From Amycolatopsis thermophila (GTDB taxonomy: Bacteria; Actinomycetota; Actinomycetes; Mycobacteriales; Pseudonocardiaceae): a DNA stretch of 64,000 bases. Position numbers and translations under genes: made by a program. Positions within the stretch are counted from its first letter, which is position 1. Each line of letters opens with the position of its first letter. Under the pieces are notes generated by a model. The model was not told the origin of the DNA, did not search any database, and worked only from the letters and a program-made list of their open reading frames with translations. The stretch lies in assembly GCF_030814215.1 (NCBI RefSeq), contig NZ_JAUSUT010000001.1, positions 7,251,125 through 7,315,124 on the forward strand, in the 5' to 3' direction. This document shows, one piece after another, positions 52,201 through 58,275 of the stretch.

Positions 52201-52522
52201 CGCGGTGCTCGTGCTGCTCCGGATCGCACCGCGACTGCGGTGGCTGGACCGTGCGCGGTGGGTCCGCGTGGTGCTCGAGGTGATCAACGCCCGGGTGCTC
52301 ACGATCTACCTGTGGCACAACGCGCTGCTCGGCCTGGCGGTCGTCCTGAGCGACCGCTGGGACCTGCCGCCGGGGACGCAGTTCGGTGTGTGGGCCGGCC
52401 TGCTCCTGGTGGCCGTGGCCGCCTTCGGCTGGGTGGAAGACCTCGCCGCGCGCCGCGCGCCGCGGCTGGTGCCCCGGGTGTCGCCGAAGACGACCGTGCC
52501 GGCCGCGGTGCCGGTCGCCTAA
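49289..52522 (+). CDS. Trifunctional NodB-type deacetylase / GT2 glycosyltransferase / acyltransferase-3 membrane fusion
   Basis: 1,077 residues from GTG 49289 (GTGA overlap) or 1,073 from ATG 49301. A membrane anchor (about 20-45) precedes an extracellular NodB deacetylase (about 80-285: TFDDGPDP, HHTFTHPD, RPPFSSS, DSDDWARPG, MHDSGG). After membrane segments comes a processive GT2 domain (about 345-565: VTVIVPAHNERAN, VVDDGSTDGT, VMVDGDTVF, EDTDLT, QQRFRW). A multi-span acyltransferase-3 domain fills about 725-1,050 (EHWFDVLRVLALASLIGFHATGW). The first two domains match the layout of Streptomyces MatB, needed for an amino-sugar polymer that glues pellets. The added acyltransferase implies the polymer is also O-acylated. 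The locus probably makes a deacetylated, acylated poly-GlcNAc-like surface glycan. Confidence 0.88.
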   Translation: MRPAMVKSSRRRRIRWSWLLAGLLAALLAVMLVVAGFASAGIVSDNLAHDSVGQATVPTSVVEGGAVVDATGTPVRSYAIPDGTIALTFDDGPDPTWTPQVLSILRKHGVPGTFFVVGSRASSHPELIRAIHDQGSELAHHTFTHPDLVDTSRWRTERELDETQLALAGAAGVTSHLFRPPFSSSTSAIDDLGYRTVLEAGAKGYISVFTDADSDDWARPGVDAIVRNSTPPPGKGATVLMHDSGGDRSETVAALDRLIPQLQAKGYRFTTVSQAIGMPDANPPAASGQHLAGEALLLVVASSLAVVEFLQWILLGVGLLVIARLVLMVWVARGHARRHRRWRWGVPVTRPVTVIVPAHNERANIEVALRSIVASDHPVEVLVVDDGSTDGTGDLVESLGLPGVRVIRQANGGKPAALNTGIAHATHDLVVMVDGDTVFARDTVRLLVQPFCDPEVGAVAGNVKIANRDTFLTRLQHIEYVVGFNVDRRVHEITGSMTTVPGAAGAFRREAVVAAGGVSHETLAEDTDLTIAIGRAGWRVAYEERAIAYTEAPATARQLWQQRFRWTYGTMQALWKHRRAIVQRGAAGRVGRFGLLHVAAFQILMPLSAPLIDIFFVYGLFFLNPATTLVLWLTVMALQTGGAALAFRMDREPLGPLWLMPAQQLVYRQLMYVVLGQSIAAATAGVRVRWQRMRRTGALDAVTVPAPVRPVAAARPVPVTSRPPATTGPARREHWFDVLRVLALASLIGFHATGWVPLSLAFPSMGVAFAIAGSLTARSLRTAAPVDVIGHRIRRVLPPVWLFGLVAVPVMLLHGWTGLSWPRLVFWVFPVLDPPAPDWADDATSVLWFVRTFLWFVLLTPPALRAVRARPVVTTLAPLVLVAADALMGSHVGDSGEIGAAVVDAAVFGACWLLGIAHREGRLARLHPALVATLAVAAVAAGGLWIRSHPDPGAGFDPSASPLGEALISAGAVLVLLRIAPRLRWLDRARWVRVVLEVINARVLTIYLWHNALLGLAVVLSDRWDLPPGTQFGVWAGLLLVAVAAFGWVEDLAARRAPRLVPRVSPKTTVPAAVPVA

Positions 52523-52537
52523 GCCGTGTCCGGTAAG

Positions 52538-52678
52538 TCATCGGAGCCGGAGGGTGATGGCGGTGTAGGCCTTGGCGTCTTTCTGCCAGGTGCCATCGGC
52601 GGTCCGCAACCGCAACCGCTCGTGCGCCGTCTTCCACGGCCCATACCGCTCGGGCAGACCACGCCACGAGAACCGCAG
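52538..52678 (-). pseudogene. Internally deleted IS5-like transposase remnant
   Basis: A 46-codon minus-strand frame reads WRGLPERYGPWKTAHERLRL, then TADGTWQKDAKAYTAITLRLR and stop. The first part matches the N-terminal region of IS5-group transposases (the PERYGPWKT pattern), and the last residues match their C-terminus. The whole catalytic DDE core is missing. No start codon and no terminal repeats are seen. It sits in the gap between the fusion gene and the convergent secreted protein and marks a past insertion at this boundary. Confidence 0.7.
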
Positions 52679-52701
52679 CTAGATCAATCACCGGCCACGA
52701 C

Positions 52702-53457
52702 CTAAGCCGGGTAGCAGCGGCCCCCGGTGTAGAGGTCGCCGGGCGCGGTCGGCAGGCCGGGCGGCGGGTCGACCTGGTAGGGCTGCGCGCCGTCACGGGT
52801 CAGGCTCTCCTCGCACGCGACCACCCCCTGGTCGGTGGCCGGGCCGGCCCACAGGTCGATGTGCGATCCCGAGCAGGTGGCGCAGGTGTCCTCCAGCACG
52901 AAGTACCGCCGCACCGCCGGCACGTAGATTTTGGTGCCGGGCGCGAACTGCCCCGCCTCGGCCGCGAACGTGAGGGGGTCGGTGAAGGTGCCGGTGCCGC
53001 CGGCCCGCTGGTGCACCGTCCCCGGGTAGGCGATCTCACGACTGCCCGGCGGGTCGTTGTCGGCGGCCGCGTAGAACGTGATCAGCCCGCGGGCGTTGGG
53101 TGCCCCGACCAGCGGCGGTGGAGTGGTCTTCGTGGTGGACGGCCGGGACGAGGCGGACGGCGGCGGGGACGTGGTGGACGCCGGTGGCGTCGCCGGTTTC
53201 GGTGGCGCCGGTTTCGGCAACGCCGGGAGCGTGGTCACCGGTGGCGGGGCGGGGGTCGGCTCCGGGGTCACGCTCGAGGAGGCGACGGCGGGCGCGCCGC
53301 TCGCCCGCGGTGGCGGTGGCGGTGGCGCCGCCACGTCCTGGGCCGACGTGTGCCACGCCGCGGCCACTCCCGTACACAGTCCCACGACCACCGCACCCGT
53401 GGCGGCGCCCAGCAGAATTCTCGCCCCTGACATCACAATCTGTTCATCCGGTTTCAC
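52702..53457 (-). CDS. Secreted or membrane-anchored protein with Pro-rich linker and small barrel domain
   Basis: 251 residues from GTG at 53457; an ATG at 53433 is also possible. One hydrophobic segment (about 12-34) is followed by 85 residues of Pro/Thr/Ser linker. A C-terminal globular domain of about 130 residues follows (ITFYAAADNDPPGSREIAYPG, FAPGTKIYVPAVRRYFVLEDTCATCSGSHIDLWAG) with Cys pairs. The last domain resembles double-psi-barrel or 3D-type domains of wall-active proteins, with an Asp (LEDTC, HIDLW) arrangement like lytic enzymes. Probably acts in the cell wall. Function not established. Confidence 0.7.
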   Translation of the reverse strand: MKPDEQIVMSGARILLGAATGAVVVGLCTGVAAAWHTSAQDVAAPPPPPPRASGAPAVASSSVTPEPTPAPPPVTTLPALPKPAPPKPATPPASTTSPPPSASSRPSTTKTTPPPLVGAPNARGLITFYAAADNDPPGSREIAYPGTVHQRAGGTGTFTDPLTFAAEAGQFAPGTKIYVPAVRRYFVLEDTCATCSGSHIDLWAGPATDQGVVACEESLTRDGAQPYQVDPPPGLPTAPGDLYTGGRCYPA

Positions 53458-53580
53458 TCGACGTTCGTGATCTGCGCGTTATCGACGGAAATCTAGGCAC
53501 GATCGTCGCGCGAGGCAATGAAATGTGCGTAACACCGCTTCCGGCGGTGCCGATCTTTCCCTTGACAGGAGGGGAAAACG

Positions 53581-54276
53581 ATGCGCGCTTTGTTGATCGA
53601 CGACGACCGGCGGTGCGGCGAAATGCTCACCGAAGGGCTGCGCCCCGAGGGGCTCGCGGTGAAGATCGCGCGCGACGGATACACCGGCCTGCACGAAGCG
53701 GTCACCGGTGATTACGACGTGATCATTCTGGATCTGTTACTGCCCGGGATTTCCGGGTACGAGGTGCTCCGGCGGTTGCGGATGGCGCACGTCTGGACAC
53801 CGGTGGTCGTGCTCACCGCCAAGGACGGGGAGTACGACGAGGCGGACGCCTTCGACCTCGGGGCCGACGACTTCCTGCGCAAGCCGTTCTCGATGGTGGT
53901 ACTCCCGGCGCGGTTGCGGGCCCTGTGGCGGCGGAGCGCTCCGCCACGGCCCACCCAGCTGCGCGCCGGTGACCTCGTCCTCGACCCGGCCCGCCGGCGG
54001 GTGTTCCGCGGCGGCTGCGAGGTGCGGTTGACGCAGCGCGAGTTCGCGGTCCTGGAGTTCCTGATGCGCCACGCGGGCGACGTGGTGAGCAAGTCGGCGT
54101 TGCTGGCCGCGGTGTGGAACGAGGAGTACGCGGGCAACGTGAACACGGTCGAGCTGTACGTCGGATACCTGCGCAAGAAGATCGACGTGCCGTTCGGCCG
54201 CTCGAGCATCCAGACGCTGCGCGGCAGCGGCTACCGCCTCGAGGACGACGCGGAGCCCGCACCGGCCACCGGGTGA
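53581..54276 (+). CDS. OmpR/PhoB-type response regulator, orphan
   Basis: 231 residues. Receiver domain 1-115 with acidic pocket Asp 7-9, phospho-acceptor Asp 51 (IILDLLLPG), Thr 79 and Lys 101 (RKPFS). A winged-helix effector spans about 130-222 (LTQREFAVLEFLMRHAGDVVSKSALLAAVWN and NVNTVELYVGYLRKKI). GACAGGAGGGGAAAA precedes ATG 53581. No histidine kinase lies beside it, so its partner is elsewhere. It is divergent from the secreted barrel protein, a possible target. Confidence 0.92.
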   Translation: MRALLIDDDRRCGEMLTEGLRPEGLAVKIARDGYTGLHEAVTGDYDVIILDLLLPGISGYEVLRRLRMAHVWTPVVVLTAKDGEYDEADAFDLGADDFLRKPFSMVVLPARLRALWRRSAPPRPTQLRAGDLVLDPARRRVFRGGCEVRLTQREFAVLEFLMRHAGDVVSKSALLAAVWNEEYAGNVNTVELYVGYLRKKIDVPFGRSSIQTLRGSGYRLEDDAEPAPATG

Positions 54277-54379
54277 ACACCCGGCCCACCGCGTAGCGGC
54301 CCGGAGGACAGCGTGCTCCGGGGACCGGCTTCGGCCGCCGCGGCGTGCCCGTGCCCACTCGACCCATCATGCACACAAG

Positions 54380-54412
54380 ATTGTTGACAATTTTGGTCCC
54401 AAAAAGCATGCT
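54380..54412 (+). promoter_or_regulatory. Promoter and palindromes upstream of the tautomerase/aldolase pair
   Basis: TTGACA at 54384-54389 and CATGCT at 54407-54412 are spaced by 17 bases, a fair sigma-70-type promoter. The -35 lies inside the palindrome ATTGTTGACAAT (54380-54391), and a perfect inverted repeat TTTTGG-TC-CCAAAA (54391-54404) fills the spacer. The AT-rich block stands out strongly here. A repressor on these sites would block transcription; the regulator is not adjacent. Confidence 0.65.
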
Positions 54413-54446
54413 GTGGTGAGCAGACGTGATGGAGGAGAGAGGCCGG

Positions 54447-55154
54447 ATGAACAAGGTGATCGTCACCGACCCGCCGCGCGCGAACGCCGAGGAGGCCGCC
54501 GCGCTGGCGAAGTTCGGCGTCGCGACCGTGCACGAGGCGCTGGGCCGCACCGGGCTGCTCGGCCCGGACCTGCGGCCCATCCAGGACGGCGCCCGCATCG
54601 GCGGCACCGCGGTCACGGCGCTGTGCTGGCCGGGCGACAACCTGATGATCCACGCCGCGGTCGAGCAGTGCCGCCCCGGCGACGTGCTGGTCGTCACGAC
54701 CACGTCGCCGTCGCGTGACGGCCTGTTCGGCGAGCTGTTCGCCACCGCGCTGCAGCACCGCGGCGTCCGGGGGCTGATCATCAACACCGGCGTGCGGGAC
54801 GTGGCCGACCTGCGGGCGATGAACTTCCCGGTGTGGGCGGCCGCGGTGAGCGCGCAGGGCACCGTGAAGGCCACCGCCGGCTCGGTCAACGTGCCGGTCG
54901 TGATCGGCGGGCAGACCATCCGCCCCGGCGACGCGATCCTGGCCGACGACGACGGCGTCATGGTCGTGCCGCGCACGTCGGTCGCCGAGGGCATCCGCGC
55001 CGCGCAGGCCCGCGAGGACAAGGAAACTGCCACCCGCGAAGCCTTCCGCGGCGGCGAGCTGGGCCTGGACCGCTACGGCCTGCGCGAGAAGCTCGCCGAC
55101 CTCGGCGTGCGGTACGTGACCGCCGAGGAGTACGAGAAGCTGGAGCGCGAATGA
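54447..55154 (+). CDS. 4-carboxy-4-hydroxy-2-oxoadipate aldolase / oxaloacetate decarboxylase (RraA family)
   Basis: 235 residues. RraA-like fold with FGVATVHEALGRTGLLGPDLRP, ALCWPGDNLMIHAAVEQCRPGDVLVV and INTGVRDVADLRAMNFPVWA, the last holding the Arg-Asp metal and substrate site of HMG/CHA aldolases. The enzyme splits CHA to pyruvate and oxaloacetate in the protocatechuate 4,5-cleavage and gallate routes. ATG at 54447 with GGAGGAGAGAGG upstream. The next gene, a tautomerase of the same route, overlaps by ATGA, which strongly supports this function over a generic RraA role. Confidence 0.85.
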   Translation: MNKVIVTDPPRANAEEAAALAKFGVATVHEALGRTGLLGPDLRPIQDGARIGGTAVTALCWPGDNLMIHAAVEQCRPGDVLVVTTTSPSRDGLFGELFATALQHRGVRGLIINTGVRDVADLRAMNFPVWAAAVSAQGTVKATAGSVNVPVVIGGQTIRPGDAILADDDGVMVVPRTSVAEGIRAAQAREDKETATREAFRGGELGLDRYGLREKLADLGVRYVTAEEYEKLERE

Positions 55155-56209
55155 GCACCGGTGTCCGCTGCATGCTCATGCGCGGGGGCACGTCGAAGGG
55201 CGCCTACTTCCTCGCCGACGACCTGCCGCGCGACCCCGCCGAGCGCGACGACCTCCTGATGCGGATCATGGGCACACCCGATCCGCGGCAGATCGACGGG
55301 CTGGGCGGCGCGCAGCCGGTGACCAGCAAGGTCGCGGTCGTCTCCCCCGCCGGTGGCGGCGACCGGGATGTCGACTACCTGTTCCTCCAGCTCGGGGTCG
55401 AGGAGCCGACGGTGTCGGACAAGCAGACCTGCGGCAACCTGCTCGCCGGCGTCGGGCAGTTCGCGGTCGAGCGCGGTCTGGTGCCCGCGGGCGCGGAATC
55501 CACGAGCGTGCGCGTGAAGATGGTCAACACCGGCTCCATCGCCGTGTCGACGTTCGCCACGCCCGGCGCGCGGGTCGACTACCGCGGGACGACGGCGATC
55601 TCCGGCGTGCCGGGCACCGCGGCCCCGGTCGAGCTGGAGTTCACCGGGACCGAGGGGTCGGTGTGCGGCAGCCTGCTGCCCACCGGCAACGTGGCCGACG
55701 ACATCGGCGGCATCCGGGTGTCCTGTGTGGACAACGGCATGCCCGTCGTCGTCGCGCGGGCGGCCGATTTCGGTCTCACCGGCTACGAGCCGGTCGACGA
55801 GCTGGCCGCCGACCGCGAGCTGGCCGACCGGATCCAGGCGCTGCGCCTGGAGGCCGGGAAGCTGATGGGGCTCGGTGACACCAGCGGGTCGTCGGTGCCG
55901 AAGACGACGCTGGTGGCCGCGCCGCGCGACGGCGGCGCGATCTGCACCCGCACGTTCATCCCGCTGCGCCCGCACCCGTCGATCGGTGTGCTGGGCGCGG
56001 TGAGCGTGGTGACCGCGCTGATGCTCGACGGCGCCGCCGGTGCGGAGCTGTTCGCCGCCCCGCCGCCGGGTCAACCGGTCGGCGTGGAGCACCCGAGCGG
56101 TGTCCTGGACGTCGGCGTGGAGCTCGCTCCCGGTCCGCGCGTGGCGCGGTCGACCGTCATCCGCACCGCGCGGAAGTTGTTCGACGGCACCACTTTTCCC
56201 CGTAGCTGA
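55151..56209 (+). CDS. 4-oxalomesaconate tautomerase (PrpF family)
   Basis: 352 residues. PrpF fold: CMLMRGGTSKGAYFLADDLP, GLGGAQPVTSKVAVVSP, DKQTCGNLLAGVGQFAVERGLV (active-site Cys), MVNTGSIAV and RPHPSIGVLGAVSVVTA. In gallate and syringate pathways (GalD type) it interconverts keto and enol oxalomesaconate before hydration to CHA, the substrate of the upstream aldolase. The dioxygenase and hydratase of the route are not in this window, so this pair is a detached lower-pathway unit. The secreted tannase-type esterase near 43 kb could supply phenolic acids. Confidence 0.87.
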   Translation: MSTGVRCMLMRGGTSKGAYFLADDLPRDPAERDDLLMRIMGTPDPRQIDGLGGAQPVTSKVAVVSPAGGGDRDVDYLFLQLGVEEPTVSDKQTCGNLLAGVGQFAVERGLVPAGAESTSVRVKMVNTGSIAVSTFATPGARVDYRGTTAISGVPGTAAPVELEFTGTEGSVCGSLLPTGNVADDIGGIRVSCVDNGMPVVVARAADFGLTGYEPVDELAADRELADRIQALRLEAGKLMGLGDTSGSSVPKTTLVAAPRDGGAICTRTFIPLRPHPSIGVLGAVSVVTALMLDGAAGAELFAAPPPGQPVGVEHPSGVLDVGVELAPGPRVARSTVIRTARKLFDGTTFPRS

Positions 56210-56222
56210 ACGCTCCGGACGG

Positions 56223-56242
56223 CACCGGCGGGCCCGCCGGTG
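56223..56242. terminator. Perfect palindromic hairpin between convergent genes
   Basis: CACCGGCGGGCCCGCCGGTG at 56223-56242 is a perfect 20-base palindrome that can fold with an 8-bp stem. It lies between the tautomerase stop (56209) and the DUF4865 stop (56247) and probably ends both transcripts. Confidence 0.65.
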
Positions 56243-56246
56243 TGGT

Positions 56247-56795
56247 TCACCAGAGGCGGCCCCGGGGGATCTCGTCCAGGTGCGGCGACGAGAGGTGCAG
56301 CACCTCGTAGCGGCCGGGGCCCGGGTGCGCCCAGAGGGTGAAGCGCACCAGTTCCCAGGAGTACGGATCGACGCCCAGCGCGGCGGTGTGCACGTCGTCG
56401 CGCCGGGCCAGGTCGGCGAGCTGCTCCAGGTGGTCCCCGAGCTCCGTGAACGGGGTCGTCTCACGCGACGCCGCCCGGGGTTGCCGTGCGGGCCCCCGCT
56501 GGAGGGCGATGCCCGTCCAGTGCCGCACCGGGGGTCGCCCGAAGTCGTCGACGATCCCCTGGAACCCGCCGCCGCCCACCAGGAACCGCGCCATGCCACC
56601 GGTGTCGTGCCAGAGGTAGAACGGCGCGTACTGGTTGACCGGCGACCCGTGCACGCCCCGTTCGCGGACCAGGTACGCCTTGAGCCCCAGCCCGGGGAAG
56701 GCGTCCGTGCGATGCCCGCGGGTGGCGACGCGGTGGTGGATGATGCCCATGTCGTAGTCGGCGGGCAGGGTCAGCTCATACTGCATCGCGTACAT
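56247..56795 (-). CDS. DUF4865-family protein
   Basis: 182 residues. MQYELTLPADYDMGIIHHRVA, FPGLGLKAYLVRERGVHGSPVNQYAPFYLWHDTGGMARFL and GFQGIVDDFGRPPVRHWTG are the diagnostic stretches of DUF4865. Function unknown; related proteins are often single genes beside TetR regulators and resemble small stress or monooxygenase-like proteins. ATG at 56795 with AGG 6 bases upstream. A striking 22-base operator lies 69 bases upstream. Confidence 0.8.
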   Translation of the reverse strand: MYAMQYELTLPADYDMGIIHHRVATRGHRTDAFPGLGLKAYLVRERGVHGSPVNQYAPFYLWHDTGGMARFLVGGGGFQGIVDDFGRPPVRHWTGIALQRGPARQPRAASRETTPFTELGDHLEQLADLARRDDVHTAALGVDPYSWELVRFTLWAHPGPGRYEVLHLSSPHLDEIPRGRLW

Positions 56796-56863
56796 CGTTC
56801 ACCTGCTCACCGCGGTAGGCGGCGTGGCCGTATCGGTGTCCGGCTGCGTCATGCATGAGCGTA

Positions 56864-56885
56864 CTGTACATACTAGTAGGTACAG
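56864..56885. promoter_or_regulatory. 22-base palindrome upstream of DUF4865
   Basis: CTGTACATACTAGTAGGTACAG at 56864-56885 is symmetrical at 20 of 22 positions (arms CTGTAC/GTACAG, centre TACTAGTA). It is AT-rich within very GC-rich DNA and typical in size for a TetR-family operator. The DUF4865 gene starts 69 bases to the left and the low-complexity gene 116 bases to the right. No regulator gene is next to it. Confidence 0.75.
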
Positions 56886-57000
56886 AGTGATAGTCGGTTT
56901 ACCGGCCGCCGCGAGCGCTGCTCATAGCGGGCGCACAGGTTCCCCTACGGACGATCTCAGCCTGTCCGGTCACCATGTGGTGCCGGACAGGAGGATTCCC

Positions 57001-58275
57001 GTGCCAGAAAACGAAAAACCACACAGCGGTTCCCGTTGGGAACCGTCCACATCGCGGCCCGCGGACGGTGAGTCCGCACAACCGGCCGACGCGCTCGCGG
57101 CACCCGGGGCCGTCCCGGCGGCGCATGCAGGCACGTCCCCCGCGCCCGGCGCACCGTCGGCAGCCGGGGCAAACGCGGCCGGCCCGGGCGCACCGTCGGC
57201 AGCGGGGGCAAATGCGGCCGGCCCGGGCGCGTCACCGGCAGCCGGCACCACCGCAGCCACACCCCCCGCGCCCGACGCACCGTCGGCAGCGGGGGCAAGC
57301 GCGGCCGGCCCGGGCGCACCACCGGCAGCCGGCACCACCGCAGCCACACCCCCCGCGCCCGACGCACCGTCGGCAACCGGGGCAAACGCGGCCGGCCCGG
57401 GCGCACCACCGGCAGCCGGCACCACCGCAGCGTTCGCCTCCGGGCCGGGCGGCTCACCCGTTGCCGTCCCAGGGACGCCACCGTCGCCGGGCGGGCCCAC
57501 GCCGCCGCCGGGCGCGGCCCGATCGCCCGGGGCGCGGCGCACCATCGGCGTCGGCGTGGCGGTGGCGATCGCGGTGGCGGTGCTCGCCGTTGGGGGCGCC
57601 GGCGGGTTCGCCATCGGCCGGGCGACTGCCGGCACCGCTCGCCCCGGCGACGGTCGGTTCGACCGGATCCCGGGCGGCTACGGTCAGCCACCGTTCGGCG
57701 AGCGCGGTCGGCGCGGCACCGGCCAAGGCGGCCTCGGCCAGGACGGCCAGAGCGGGACCGGGCAGGGCACCAGCGGCCAGAGCGCGACCGGCCGGGGCAA
57801 CACCAGCCAGGCCACCACCACCCGAACCCGCACCGCCCAGGCGACCACCACCGACACCGGCGCCGCCCTCGCCGCCACCACCCGGACCGGCACCGCCCAG
57901 GCCACCACCACCCGAACCGCCGCCACCCAGGCGACCGCCACCACCCACACCGACACCACCTGGGTCACCACCAGCGAAACCGGCGCCGCCGGGACCGGCA
58001 TCAGCCAGGCCACCACCACCCAGACCGGCACTGCCGAGGCCGCCACCCAGAGCGCCTTCGTCCAGGCCATCGCCACCCGGACCGGCACCGCCCAGGCCAC
58101 CACCACCCAGACCGGCACCGCCCAGGCCACCACCACCCAGACCGGCACCGCCCAGGCCGCCACCACCGGGACCGGCACCGGCACCAGCCGGGCCACCACC
58201 GCCCGAACCACCACCACCGGCACCGGGACCGGCACCACCACCGGCCACCGCGCCGCGACCGGGTCCGGCACGTGA
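57001..58275 (+). CDS. Low-complexity single-span membrane protein with tandem repeats
   Basis: 424 residues from GTG at 57001 (GGAGG 7 bases upstream). The true frame is the one with nearly all G/C third positions. Residues 1-178 are a Pro/Ala/Gly-rich cytoplasmic part with repeats (APSAAGANAAGPG and TTAATPPAPDAPS). One membrane segment is near 181-203 (GVGVAVAIAVAVLAVGGAGG). Residues 205-424 are Gly/Gln then Thr/Ala-rich, with a decapeptide TGTAQATTTQ. No family is recognised. It is coupled by GTGA to the ferric-reductase-like gene, suggesting a membrane or wall partner of that redox system. The repeats should make its length variable between strains. Confidence 0.7.
   Translation: MPENEKPHSGSRWEPSTSRPADGESAQPADALAAPGAVPAAHAGTSPAPGAPSAAGANAAGPGAPSAAGANAAGPGASPAAGTTAATPPAPDAPSAAGASAAGPGAPPAAGTTAATPPAPDAPSATGANAAGPGAPPAAGTTAAFASGPGGSPVAVPGTPPSPGGPTPPPGAARSPGARRTIGVGVAVAIAVAVLAVGGAGGFAIGRATAGTARPGDGRFDRIPGGYGQPPFGERGRRGTGQGGLGQDGQSGTGQGTSGQSATGRGNTSQATTTRTRTAQATTTDTGAALAATTRTGTAQATTTRTAATQATATTHTDTTWVTTSETGAAGTGISQATTTQTGTAEAATQSAFVQAIATRTGTAQATTTQTGTAQATTTQTGTAQAATTGTGTGTSRATTARTTTTGTGTGTTTGHRAATGSGT
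57241..57440 (+). repeat. 87-bp coding tandem repeat
   Basis: GCCGGCACCACCGCAGCCAC begins units at 57241, 57328 and 57415, an exact 87-base (29-codon) period, preceded by two 45-base units with the same motif (57149-57235). All keep the reading frame of the low-complexity membrane protein. Confidence 0.8.
58081..58170 (+). repeat. 30-bp coding tandem repeat
   Basis: Two identical 30-base units (58081-58110, 58111-58140) and a third imperfect one (58141-58170) encode TGTAQATTTQ. Related single units occur earlier in the same gene, for example near 57886. Confidence 0.85.

Noticed and set aside
49367..52318. Minus-strand frame of 983 codons
   Set aside because: Antisense to the trifunctional glycan synthase; its product is His/Arg/Gly/Pro-rich and has no recognisable domain.
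58081..58170. Regular 30-base repeats considered as a CRISPR array
   Set aside because: The units are directly adjacent without spacers and encode a decapeptide in frame.
57454..58248. Glycine-rich minus-strand frame that resembles a PE-PGRS-type protein
   Set aside because: The plus strand frame has G/C third positions throughout, a ribosome site and GTGA coupling to the next gene; the Gly-rich frame is the complement of the Thr/Ala repeats.
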